DNA of 64,000 nucleotides from NCBI GenBank assembly GCA_030789695.1, contig CM061134.1, positions 63,167,370 through 63,231,369 of the forward strand, given 5' to 3'. This DNA is from Scilla litardierei (taxonomy: Eukaryota > Streptophyta > Magnoliopsida > Asparagales > Asparagaceae). The position numbers and the translations under genes were made by a program. Shown piece after piece: positions 23,200 to 34,155 of the stretch (position 1 is the stretch's first letter; every line of letters starts with the position of its first letter). The notes under the pieces are model-generated. The model had not been told where the DNA came from. It worked only from the letters and a program-made list of their open reading frames with translations, and did no database searches.

Positions 23200-24137
23200 A
23201 CTTCGCAAGCATGGGGTGATTCCAATTATAGTCAAAGGTGATTCCCCAACCTTCATCTCTGCGACAGGCCGCATGATTGTTGCTGGTGAGATTCCATTTT
23301 TTTCTTTTAAAATCATTTGTGTTGTGATTTTTCGTATGAATTCTAGAATACCAAATGATAACTTGGGCTAATTATAGTCTGTTTGTATCATTTGTACTGT
23401 GTGGTGAGGGGCCAAGTTTATGTTTCATTGATTGTTAGTTGGTGCTTTTGGGATCATTGTTTGTAGGTTACTTGTTTTGCTGAAGTTATGGCTTAAGTGG
23501 CTTAGTTTCAGTGGAGAGATTTCAATGTTTAGGAATTGTGCTGTTGGATCATATTTGTTTCGATTAATGTTTGAATGTGGGATCAACCGATTATACAGCT
23601 CTTGCATACCACGAGTATGTTTGAATGTATGTGAGACACAACTTCAACAAAGACATGCCTCTTTATGGCACATAGCGAAAGACAGAAGATCGAATTTTAC
23701 TCTTTCTGAATATAATCCAAAAACATAATGCTGACACATATATGAACACTAAACTAAAATTGATTCTTATTTGAAATACATTACTAATTACTTAACATTT
23801 TGAAAGGTTGTTCTAGATTTTATGTGCAATTGTATCCTTAAGAGTTCAGGTTCCCCTTTAATGCAATCCACATAAGTTTTATTAATTTTAAAGGGAACTA
23901 AATTTATTGTACCATATACGTAGAGAACCCGATGCAACCAAATCGAGAATTCATAAAAGCTCTTGACAAAAAAACATATATCATCCAGTATTTATTATCT
24001 TGATTACCATTAATTTGTACCTTCCCAACAATTTGCTTCCCAACAATTTGCTTCACCTGAAGAAATTAATCTACTGGACTACCAAGTAAATTCATCAGAA
24101 CGAAGGCAGCCTTCCTATTGACCTTGACTTGGATCCA
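23200..24137. other. Gene-free interior of unit B
   Basis: AT-rich sequence without recognisable coding segments on either strand. Short open frames at about 23430-23730 look accidental. Confidence 0.45.
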
Positions 24138-24332
24138 TTAGTGCATCAGGGGACTCTGTGATCCACTGCAAAACCAAGTGCCTGTAAAATGGAAATTGGA
24201 AAAGAAGTTAAAGAATCTTCTATGAATTTTGGCCTTCCCCTTCGACTGCTTTTGGGCAACATCACCTGATGAATTTTTGGTACAATCTGTGATCCCAGCC
24301 AACAACTTCCCAAATGCCTCATCATTCCACAT
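24138..24332 (-). other. Exon-like open segment, unidentified
   Basis: Open frame starting MWNDEAFGKLLAGITDCT, then NSSGDVAQKQSKGKAKIH. The composition is protein-like (balanced, with a Lys-rich end), unlike the surrounding AT-driven frames. It lies between other captured pieces on the same strand. A following segment with LQWITESPDALMDPSQ in another frame may be a second exon. I do not recognise the gene. Confidence 0.4.
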
Positions 24333-24588
24333 CGTTATGCATCATTCCTCGCCGCTTTTCCAGCCAACTCCAAAACCTAGTAATTCACAAAACACCACAA
24401 CTTCAAATTTTGATTCAGACCAGATCAAGAAAAACCTAGAACCCCAAACGTCCATGAATCCCTCAAAAAACAAATGCACATATAAGGACATATGGATTAA
24501 TCATAAAAACAATTATCAATGATCTAACATGCATGCAGGAGTTTCACACAACAGTAGAAAAAACAGCCCAGATAAGGATATAAGAATA

Positions 24589-24705
24589 ACCTTGAGTTTT
24601 GTTGATCTTGAGGTGGACTGATTACCTCAAAAAATCCCTGGGGGGAGACCTCAATGGTGATTTTTGTTGGTGAATCTTTAAAATGAGATCAACAAAACTC
24701 AAGGT
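24589..24705. repeat. Short inverted repeat (20-bp arms)
   Basis: ACCTTGAGTTTTGTTGATCT (24589-24608) and its exact complement AGATCAACAAAACTCAAGGT (24686-24705) are separated by 77 bp. CCCAGATAAGGAT also occurs on both sides (about 24567 and 24722). Confidence 0.85.
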
Positions 24706-25651
24706 CAATCCGTCAACAAATGCCCAGATAAGGATGTGAGGATTTTTTTAAAACAAACCTCAGCAGCAACGGTATTCGTGGAAGGCGGACATGTAGATGG
24801 AGGAGGCAAGAGCCGATCATCGTTAAAAATATTCAAGCTAAATTTTAAAAAAAGCATATTTTGAGCTTTCTCACCGTGATGTAACTTCTTCTAAAGAAAA
24901 GAGCATGCTCTAACTGGAGCTCTAAAGGCAACATCAACACCAGCTGTGCATCCACATGTTACCTATGAAGAGTAAGGTCAACCAGTTGGTCAACCATTCT
25001 ACTTGACTGGATGGAAGAAAACCAGAAATAGACTTTCAGGAAAAGGGAATGACGATGCTTCATATGCAAACTTATATATCAACACAGGCTTGTGAAGATG
25101 AATAATGCAGTGCCATTCCATGCAATCTATTACCTTATGCAACTCAGTACAATATGACATCTTCATCATCTATATACCCATTTCCCACAAACACAAATCA
25201 CTGTAATCATGATAGATTGTTCGAATAGTTAAACTTGATTTATTAATATCACTGCTGAAATTTTAATTAGATGCTTTATATTAGTTGCTTTATGGCTGAA
25301 GAAAAACATTAGATGAGCTAAATTAGTTTCTAAAAGTAATTTCCTAGTTAAAGAGCATTGAATGATCAATTCATAAATCACTCATCCAAATCTTATATCT
25401 CCTCTAACTTGATCAATAAACAAACAGATTAAAAGCAAGCCAGAGATCTTGTAGTCCTTACTTGAATGTCATATGTGGAAATCTGGGCACTGGGCCACTC
25501 AAATTATTATAGGACATGCCCATGAAAGAATGAAAAGAATGAAAATAAATAGAAGACTCTTTAGCTTCATTCAGTTTTTGATTTATTACACAGAGAATGG
25601 CCACTCACTTAGGAAGAGATAGGGAGAGATAGAGAGAGCTTGGGAACTCAC

Positions 25652-26310
25652 ATAGATGCAAGCAGGGTTATGTTTGCAAGAGACATCAGAAATGCACCCG
25701 AGAGACTATTACTGTTGAGTCTATTGTCATAGTCCACAAAAACAAATAGTTTAAAATTTTGGAAATAAAATCAAATAAATAGAAATCTTATGGCAATCTT
25801 TACTTACAAATATTCAAGATTCTCAAATGTCCAACAGAATTTGAAATCTCATCACTGAGATAACTGTAAGAGAGAACAACTGTTCTGGACTTTGAAATAT
25901 TCCCAATTTCAGATGGGATTTGTCCTGATATTTTATGCAGTAGCCTAAGGAAAGAACCCATTTTTTCAGTGCTAGCTAAATGAAGAATATAATATTCATA
26001 TAAAAACAAAAGGAATATAGTTTTAATTAGGAGCTTAAACAATCTCAATGTTTGTCAAGTTGCTTACGCTAGGAGACAGTGTACTGGACAGAATTTGGCT
26101 TGCAGTTGCCCTGCATCAACACACCATTAAACAAAATTAAAAAAAGAAGTTTTTAAGAAAAACTTGATTGTAATGTTTACTTCAATCTCTATGAAAGTAA
26201 GACTTACAGCTCAATGACCAAGTTTTTTGAAAAGCAAGTGATCATAGCCCAACTGCAAGGATCAACAGAGTCATGATCCCAATTTTCAAGCACACCATGA
26301 TGGCGTGACA
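25652..26310 (-). pseudogene. Captured NIK-type LRR-II receptor kinase fragment (four exons)
   Basis: Four consecutive exon remnants of the extracellular LRR region. 26310-26208 contains HGVLENWDHDSVDPCSWAM and ITCFSKNLVIEL, then a GTAAGT donor. 26110-26038 contains SSTLSPSVSNLTNI after a TGCAG acceptor. 25944-25808 contains ISGQIPSEIGNIS and NSVGHLRILN, then GTAAGT. 25720-25652 contains LNSNSLSGAFLMSLANIT, then GTGAGT. This reproduces the NIK/SERK-like LRR-II order (N-terminal WD..DPCSW cap, then LRRs encoded by exons of about 72 bp). The signal peptide, transmembrane segment and kinase are absent. Substitutions in the LRR consensus and a degraded donor after exon 2 show it is dead. Confidence 0.8.
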
Positions 26311-26750
26311 TTCATACAAAAAAAGAAATTATGAGCCTTCGACCTAGGTTGCTGCATTTACATATATAAATACACCAATACAACCTATTTATCAAACCCA
26401 CCTCATGAAGAGATATTGCAGTAATAGATATTGCTTTCTTTTCTGCCTTAGCACCTTCTTCTTTGTAGTAATAGATATTGCATAACTTTTAAAAACTAAG
26501 CTCCAACATTTTTTGCAAGTATGCAGCTGTTACCAAAATATTTCAAATCAAGCAAAGTTTAAATTTGTGCTTGGAATTTGACGAAAATAGCTTCTAATAG
26601 CACCCTCTTAAATGAACAGACATTACAGAGCCACCAACAACAGGACAACGGGCCCGAGAAACACTCTGCGTCTAACGGCTTGAGATGACAGATAAATGCA
26701 CTAATAAGGACCACAAACATGATCAATATAAGAAACTAAGCAACCCGTAC

Positions 26751-26813
26751 CTGCAGATCAGCGAGAAGAACCCATGCCCTTGCTGATGTGGGGAAGAGCA
26801 TGATATGAAGCCC
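26751..26813 (-). other. Possible captured exon, unidentified
   Basis: 63 bp open in more than one frame between a TTCAG-type acceptor and a CTGCAG/GTACGG donor. It lies between the NIK and RPL10 fragments on the same strand. Only the splice-site framing supports it. Confidence 0.25.
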
Positions 26814-26972
26814 CTGAATAAAAACAACATGATGTGAGATAGCATTCACGAAAGCTAAATTAGCAATGAATATTATTACTTCTCATTAGCCAAAATATTA
26901 TTACTCTTCCCATTAGCCAAAATATTATTACTTCTCAATTTATAGAATATCTGTTAAATGCGCATGTTTTTA

Positions 26973-27101
26973 CCACTTTCGGTTGACAATAATCTCTTGA
27001 TGGCCAGGGAACTTGAACTTGGCACGACAGATAGCTTCCTGAGCATGATTGCCATTATTATCCTTGGACCGAGCAGGCAAAAGAACCTGCCCAATGCTAA
27101 C
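26973..27101 (-). pseudogene. Captured RPL10 (60S ribosomal protein L10) fragment
   Basis: The frame reads [18 protein letters not shown], then [19 protein letters not shown] and IVNRKW, followed by a GTAAAA donor-like site. Plant RPL10/QM has the near-identical block IGQVLLSVRCKD...[26 protein letters not shown]. It spans 43 codons of a protein of about 220 residues, with several substitutions at invariant positions. Confidence 0.8.
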
Positions 27102-28689
27102 CCTTGCCTAATATTATTACTCTTCCCATTATCATTGCCATTAAGCAGTTAAGAAGTAAAAAATAACACATCATTAATGGCATTTATTCCTGGTTTCATG
27201 ATATCAGTTAAGGAAAGCAAATAATATATTAATGCTTAAATCTATAAATTATCTCATTGAGGAAAATATTTAGCGTACATATTATTAGAGTCAATATTTA
27301 TCGTACAAAATAAGAACTCACCAGAAGGTTATCCTAAATGAAATTATGATTGCATGATGTCTGAATGGGAAACTCCAAGCTATTCATGGGAGTTTCATGG
27401 CCTACAAAAGTTTCAAAACATCAGCGAACATCCAGTGGACGGAAAAGATTAAGCACTTAAGAAGTAAACATTAACACATCATTAATGGAGTTTATTCCTT
27501 TTTTCATGATTTCAGTTGAGAGAAGCAGACAACATGCTTTTATCTGTAATTATCTCATTGAAGAAAATATTTTGCGTACATGCTATTAGATGAATCATAC
27601 TTCTCTGTAGATTCCAATAACCTAAATTCAAGTAACTTGGAGTAATAACCCCAATTGCCTTTCAAACATATAGCATCCTCAGCCCCACGTAGATTTCTTA
27701 TGTCAAAATCATCAACCAAAATTGAATTAGAGGAAAGAATTCTATACTTGCAGTACATAATAAACTTGCATTAAGTTGAACAAATTTTGGGAAAAAGAAA
27801 TTTTCTGAGAAAATTTCTTTTGAGCATTTGTACAAACATTTGGTGTGCAGAAATTCTGGCTGCATTACCTTCCTTTGTTTACAGGATCCAAACAAAAAAT
27901 TATCCAAACAAAATTTAAAAGAATCCTATGAACTAATTGTGTCATGTAAACAAACTCTATGAACTAATTCTGGATGAAATTTAATTTGTTTATAGAATCC
28001 ATTTGTTTGGATTCAGGAATTTATATAAGATGAATGCATAAAACTTGCCATGTGACAATTGCGAAAAAAGAAACCAGGAGACAGTACCAGTCTTTAATGC
28101 AAATGGATTCAAGAATTAACTCCACATTCTGTTCAAAATTTTGTTTACAGAATGATCTGCAAAAGAGAAGGTCCTAAATTACATAAATGAAACAAAAAAT
28201 TTTGAAATTTGTGAAAGCAAATCGAGCGTTTACATCCAAATAAAATACCCGTTCCCCTTCAATCGAAACCAAGTCTCGCCAGTACACACCTTCTCCACCC
28301 CTTCCCTTTTTGCCGCATCAACCCTAGGCTCCTCCCCATTCCCATCGTCGTCCTCTTCCTTTACCGTGATGACGACAGCATCCCCAGCGGCATCTACTTT
28401 CGCCCGAGCTCAGCTTGAAAGAGTTCCTTTCAGAGTTCCTTTTCAAATGTGGCTAAGCTTGGTTTTTGAGAGTTTCTTTTGAAAATTTCAAAACTCCGCT
28501 TAAATTTCAAACACCCGCTGGTTTTGCCCGCCTTCTTTTTTCACGTGTTGTTTTTCGTGAGATCCTGGTGCTCAAATTGCAAGTGCAATTGGACGTGGCT
28601 GCATCATAGCCGTTTTTGATGACTGGGACAAACAAACTTATGACTGGACTTGTGACTGGGACAAAATTCAAAAAGGGTTGTGTTTTATA

Positions 28690-28691
<2 letters not shown>
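27102..28691. other. 5'-proximal interior of unit B, no recognised gene
   Basis: AT-rich, with an open segment at 27555-27758 (minus; contains ILVDDFDIRNLRGAEDA) that could be exon-derived but is not recognised. The last 400 bp is more GC-rich and lies just inside the 5' end at 28691. Confidence 0.4.

Positions 28692-28747
<56 letters not shown>
28692..28747. repeat. (AT)n microsatellite, right of unit B
   Basis: 28 AT dinucleotides abut the 5' end of unit B. Together with the tract at 17679-17789 this suggests one original TA tract as insertion target. Confidence 0.95.
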
Positions 28748-28750
<3 letters not shown>

Positions 28751-29514
28751 TATCTTTCTATCTTTTGATTTGGGATCTCAGATGTATATTTTCAATGAAA
28801 AAAAAGAAAAAAGAAAAGAGAAAAGGAGCTTATACAGGATCCCATCTCATACCCTTTCTCTCTTTCTTCCCACTTTTGTTTTTATTGGAGCTCTAAAAAT
28901 GGGGAATGTACTTATTGATTTATCTAATGCCACCACGCTTATAGATAAGCTTGGGGGAGAGGATCCAATGATGTGTGAGAGAGTGTCTACTTGACTGTGC
29001 ATGATAACCTAAGCTAGGTAATTTTCTATACTCGGTGAGATTACTAGAAGTTTTTACGAAATCCAGGAATTGAAACTTAGCATGCATTTCATGAAAACCA
29101 TATCTTTCTATTCTTATTGTTTCTTATTGTGTGATACATCTTATACTCCAAATAGAAAGCATTCAATTGAAAAGTATGTGGTCTATGGCTATGTATACCG
29201 CTTTAGATGCTTCAGACGATGTTAATCCTAGAATGATTCCATATTTCACACTATTTTTCTATTCTTGTGTATCTATTTTGAATGCATCCATATAATTATG
29301 ATATCGAGATAAAAATCTTTGGCATGTGTTTTATATTCGCCGTGTGCTATATGAGTAAGCAAAACCCACGTCATGAGAAAATAATCTAGCACTTCTCTCT
29401 CCTTGTTTTCTTTCCTATTTCTTTTTCTTTTTCCCTTTTCTTTATTTTTTTCCATCAAGTTCGCCTTTTACTCATCTTCCTCGATGACGAGTAAGAGGTA
29501 AGCTTGGGGGATTT
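28748..29514 (+). other. Athila 3' untranslated region, right part, with polypurine tract
   Basis: Gene-free. AGCTTGGGGGA occurs at 28948-28958, and again at 29501-29510 within the purine tract (GTAAGAGGTAAGCTTGGGGG) ending at the 3' LTR start 29515. The repeat of this motif at 16473 shows the two sides of the Helitron insertion belong to one region. Confidence 0.75.
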
Positions 29515-31274
29515 TGATCACACCATATTTCATACCTTTTTTCTGCATGTTTGCATGTCGTTTTGATCGCTCATATCACGTTTTTCACGATTATTCGACA
29601 ATATTGCGATGCTTTTCACTATTTCTTGTTTTGGTCGTATTTTAGGAAATATGGAGCGATCTGGAACGAATTTGAGATCAAAGGATTTGCACGCGCTTAG
29701 GAGTGTCGCCCACGCATTCGAGGACTTATCAGCGATGAAGGATGAGCGGAAGAAGAAGGAAATCAATAGGAGCGATGAGGAGGCAAGAAGAAGAAGAAAT
29801 GAGCTCAGCAGCACACCACTCGGCCGAGTAGACCACTCACTCGGCCGAGTAAGAAGCCCTACTCAGCCGAACGGAACGGATACGCACACGACGTTTTTTA
29901 GCGTATACTCGGCCGAGCAAAGGAAGCCCACTCGACCAAGTGAGAAAGTTCACTCGCCCAGTGGTACAGGGAATTTGACCAGAGAAAGGCCCAAGTTACT
30001 GGAATTTTCAGAGATCCTGAGGAGGCCCACTCGGCCGAGCATGAATGCTCACTCAGTCGAATGAAGAAGTCCACTCGGCCGAGCCACCTCCAAAGACAGA
30101 CCCTGAAAATCCCCGAAGTTACTGTTTTTCTACAGGGTTTGTCACTCGGTCGAGTGACAAGGGTCACTCGGCCGAGTGACCCTCTCCGCCTGCTGTTAGG
30201 GTTGCGATTTCTGGGCTGCGCAGGGGCAGTTTGGTCACGATTTTCTGGACGATTTTAGCGGGTATTTAAACCCAGTTTTTGCCCTAGTTTAAGGGGGACT
30301 TGGACTATATTTTTTAGACTTTCTTTTGACGGCTACTCTTTTGTGAATTCTCAGCTGGAGATCGTTGGCATCAACATTGGTTTGTCTATTCTTATTAAAA
30401 CTCAATTTTTATGCATTATTTCTCTTTTGCAATGAATTGCGCTGCGATTATTGTTGTTATTTCTGAGATTTGCATGATGCTCAGTGAGTAGTGCCGTCGT
30501 CCTAGGGCATGGGGATGAACCCTATGGACCATATCTCTAAATTGTGATGAATTTGTTCATTTGTTGCTAGAATTGATTAGGGTTAGGTTGTGATTGATTG
30601 ATTACGGGTAGCTAGGAATTCATATCGATTGGGATTTGCAAGAGATTGGATCCCACTTGATAGGAAGGCCTAGATATTCGATTTAGATTGACAATTGGAT
30701 TTCTAGATTTGGTTTGCAAGAGATTGGACCGAAGCTAGGATTTTTAATTGTGAATCTATACTAATATTCGTTTGCAAGAGATTGGATGAATAAGACCTAT
30801 CATAACCTAGGTCGTACCTCGAGTTTGCACGAGAGTGAGCTCGAGATACGATTGAACAATGATGTCGTTTTTCACGCTAGCGGCTTAGGCTAAGGTTTGC
30901 ACGAGAGTGGGCCCTATCCTAGGTTTGCTATAGACCGGCAATAGCGCGAGAGCGTGAGCTTGGTTCTACATTAAGTTGCGACTAGTTCACCTATATTCAA
31001 GCTTAGCAACAATGAAATTTACGATTCACAAGGATGAGAGACGGTCCGTAGTGGGGATTTCCTATCCCTAGACGCTTTTTATTATATTGATATTTTCTTG
31101 ATACTTGAACGATTGTGACTATTACACCCAACTATTCTTGTTCTCTTGATAGCTAGGTGATTTGAGTAAGACACGGTCATTTGTCCTCCCTGAGTTCGAT
31201 AGCCGCTCGCCGCTACAACGTGCGCTTGTGGTAAAACTACAAGTCATTTTCGGGTATACATCTGGACGCGATCA
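29515..31274 (+). mobile_element. Athila element 3' LTR
   Basis: 1760 bp from TGATCACACC to GACGCGATCA. Similar throughout to 8262-10031, with scattered substitutions and small indels. It carries the same CACTCGGCCGAGTG cluster (29815-30180). It is followed by the CCTGA target duplication (31275-31279). Confidence 0.95.
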
Positions 31275-31279
31275 CCTGA

Positions 31280-34109
31280 TGTACAACACCCAAGAGAAAA
31301 GGAGCTGTACGTCAGGTAAAGTCTACAAGGAAAGGTGAGAAGACTCTACTTCAAGTGTAAATGAAATTAAAGACGACATTTTAATGTTGATTAAAAAGAG
31401 GGATGCAACAGAATGACATTTATAGATTTATGCAAGGAAAGTAAAACTGTGCAGAAAGTAAACGTGGCAGGCAATCGCCATAGTGTGTGCTACCGACGAC
31501 AAGGTAAGACGAGACTAGACAAGACCGTATGACACCAAGCGACTCGACACCAAGAGGGTTCACGCCTTCAGCTTAGAAAGTGGCCAAACTCTCTAACCTG
31601 GTGGCCGCTCAACCCTACCCCACCCCCAAGGCTCAAGACAAGACTGGATGAGGACCACTCACTCTGCTAGGTGAGTGCCTCTAAATCCACACAGGTTGCA
31701 GGGTCACTTACTCTGCTAGGTGAGTGCCGAGTGCCCCGTAGGGTGTTCTGTAACAAGGATCACCCACTCTGCTAGGTGGGTGTCTCAATCCCCGCGGGTT
31801 GCCAAGGGTCACTCACTCTGCTAGGTGAGTGCCAGGCTTCCCGCAGGTCGTGTATCTGTACAAGGGATCACTCTCTCTATCTCGGAGAGTGCCTTATTAC
31901 CCGCAGGCTATGCAAGATAAGTCGTGAATGCTGTACATGGCATGACATGAGTATATTTTGTTCTAGGGTGTCCACACGCACACACACAGATAGTTCCTAG
32001 CGTGTTTGTAGTTTATACCTAGACTTCGTTGTCAAGTCTAGGCTATCGTGAGGGGGTCCCGGACGCTATCATTTCACGTCCGGTTCTCTTGTTCAACAAT
32101 TTATAGTTTTAAGAAGGAAGTGGCCTAGACGTGGCCGTAACTACGCAAGTGGGTACACTTGCCTGCGGTGGCGAGAAGAACGTCCGTCGGAAGCGTCTCG
32201 TCGCGGATAGCGTGTCGGTCAACGTCTGCTGTCACAAGTCAACGGGCGATGTCAGTATCAGTTTAGCAATCCTATTAGGTTGTTTCTAAGTTGACCAGGG
32301 CTATCTTATCAGTTTCAAGTCAAATTTGAATGATTAGCCTATCCGACGATTCTACCCTATGTGCATAATTAAAAATGTCCAATTGTCGATCCATGGTTTC
32401 ACATCGTTTTAAAGGAGCGTAAAATAAATTTAGTGATTTAAGTTACCGATTTTAATTAGGTTTTGATGTCTTACGGTGTAGGTTACTACGAGTGAGGGGA
32501 ACCAACCTAGTGCAACGAAAGCGCATGAGTCTGACGTCGGGTCTGAAATGGTAGTGGTGCTCGGTGTCCTAGACTGTGGGTAGCACAGTAAGGATCGTCT
32601 CAAAATCGTCTCGGCTACATGTAGCACAGTGAAACGGCAACAGCAACAGGATCTCCTCGGTTGCGAGTAGTGTAATGAAGCAGCAACGGCAACGACATAA
32701 CGTCGGGAGAGGGTGTGAGATCTGCGGCGTGCGTGGGCTCCTAGGGTGCAAGGGGGCTGCCGTTGCATGGATTTTGGCGGCTGCCTGATAAGGGGGAGGC
32801 TGAAATAAAGGGGGCCGGTAGCAAGGGTTGCATGCGGGGGTTGTCAAGGAAGAGAGGGGTGGCCGGCAGTTTTCCAAGGGGGAGAGTTATCGGATCCTCA
32901 AGGGAAGAGAGCGAGAGAGAGTCGGCAGCGGGCTGCCGTGCGTGGAGGTGGCCGAGCTTGCACGGGGGTTCAGCCTGGTGGTGGTCGGCAGGCAAAGGGG
33001 GCCTGCCATCATCTTTCAAGGAAGAGAGGGGCTAAGCAAGGAGAGCGGAGGTGGCTGGGGCTACTGTGGCTAGGGGGAGAGGTCGGCGACCTGTCTTGGC
33101 CGGAGCAAGGTTGTCGGGGGGTCGGAGTTGGGTTCTTTTGTATGGAGATGGCCGAAAATAAAGGAGTTGCATGGGCTGTCGAGGGGGAGAAGATGAAGGG
33201 CAGGTCGCAAGGGAAGATGGCCGTGGCTTATGCGCGCGCAGAGGCTGTCGTCGAAACCTTGGTGATGGGAGGCCGCAGCTGTGATGTGTTTACCGGCGGT
33301 TGCTGGGTGAAGGATGGCCGGATGGTGGCTTGACAAGGGGAGAGGCCGGTGACTTGCATGGAGATGGAGGAAAAGGAGAGGGGAGGCCGAGGAAGGGTGT
33401 CGGGTGGCCGGAGCAATGGGAGATGGCCGGTGTGTTTGATGGGTGCGTGTGCTTCCAAGGGAAGAAGAAAGTCGGCGGCCGTAGTGTTGGGTTCATGCGT
33501 AAAGAATAAAACCCTAGGCTGTGAAGTGTTTTAGTATGAAGGGTTTTGCTAAAGAGGGTAGGAAAGGGGTAGAATTAGGGGTGATTGAAGAGAGAGTGTG
33601 TGAGAGGGGGAAAGGGTAGACTTAGGGTACAAATAGCTAGGGGAAAGTTGGCATGATACGTAGGATCCAATGAGATTTGATTAGGATTTGGGGTTAGGGT
33701 TTTGAATTTGAATTTGATTAGGGCGAATTGTAGATTAAAACAAAAGAGGATGGTGGGTCAGTCTAACGGTGTCCGAAAAATACAAGAAAAATATCGGGAC
33801 GACCGTGACAACGAGAGGATCGAGGGTACGGTGTTCGGTCATGAGCTAGGGTCACAAAAAAGATAACAAAAATAAATAATCCAACGTCGAAGTCTAACGG
33901 TTAAGACACCCCTTCATTCAAAGCTAATTTGTGGAAGAACGACCCGTGAAATGACGTTCACTAAAAATTCCACAAATAACGACTCTCTCTGAGGGTCACA
34001 ACGACATATAACTTTGCACGTTTAAGATAAAAGAGTAGGTCAAAATAAATACACGTATGAAAAAGAAAGTATGCGTAGAAATACACACGATCAAAAAATG
34101 ACCGTTACA
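31280..34109 (-). mobile_element. Tekay1 3' LTR, main segment
   Basis: On the minus strand it starts TGTAACGGTCATTTTTTG at 34109. Homologous to 41050-43657 over its length. It includes a GC-rich block (32740-33500) whose long overlapping open frames on both strands recur in the partner LTR and look compositional. It also includes the hairpin minisatellite at about 31650-31900. Confidence 0.9.
31650..31900. repeat. Hairpin-bearing minisatellite (Tekay1 3' LTR)
   Basis: About five units of 50-65 bp, each with a palindromic core such as CACTCACTCTGCTAGGTGAG (arms CACTCAC/GTGAGTG) and a spacer containing GCAGG or GCGGG. The same array lies at 41175-41440, and in reverse orientation at 48000-48215. 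Confidence 0.85.
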
Positions 34110-34122
34110 TCCTACCCACCTT
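34110..34122 (-). promoter_or_regulatory. Tekay1 polypurine tract
   Basis: The minus strand reads AAGGTGGGTAGGA immediately before the 3' LTR start at 34109. Its position fits the plus-strand primer of reverse transcription. Confidence 0.7.
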
Positions 34123-34155
34123 AAAAAATGATTCCGCCCTCGGAATCTACATCCA

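Larger units (their letters stand above)
18653..28691 (-). mobile_element. Helitron-like unit B with captured gene fragments
   Basis: On the minus strand it starts TCTATAAAACACAACCC at 28691, next to an AT tract. It ends with CCGTGCCCTAAGGGCACGG (18663-18681) and TTAATGACTA at 18653, where unit A begins at once. The first 30 bases match unit A (TCTAT, then CAACC, a T run and GAATT), and the 3' end matches unit A (AATGAACCGTGCCC...GGCACGG). Recognisable pieces of CSN2, eIF3b, a CDPK, a NIK-type receptor kinase and RPL10 all lie on the minus strand, some with intron boundaries, as expected of gene capture by Helitrons. No Rep/helicase gene is visible, so it is non-autonomous. The remaining sequence is AT-rich without recognisable genes. 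Confidence 0.6.

Noticed and set aside
19500..28200. A real host gene island (CSN2, NIK, RPL10, CDPK) between retrotransposons
   Set aside because: Each gene is represented by only one to a few exons with stops or missing domains. All are on one strand, from unrelated loci, inside an interval bounded by Helitron-like ends within an Athila element.
31650..31900. CRISPR-like array of palindromic repeats
   Set aside because: Unit lengths vary, the 'spacers' are similar to each other, and the array sits in a plant retrotransposon LTR with homologous arrays in related LTRs. It is a minisatellite.
32740..33500. Several long overlapping reading frames on both strands, recurring at 42280-43060
   Set aside because: The block is GC/purine-rich and lies inside both Tekay1 LTRs. 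Frames are open on both strands and in several registers at once, with no recognisable domain. Their recurrence is explained by LTR duplication.
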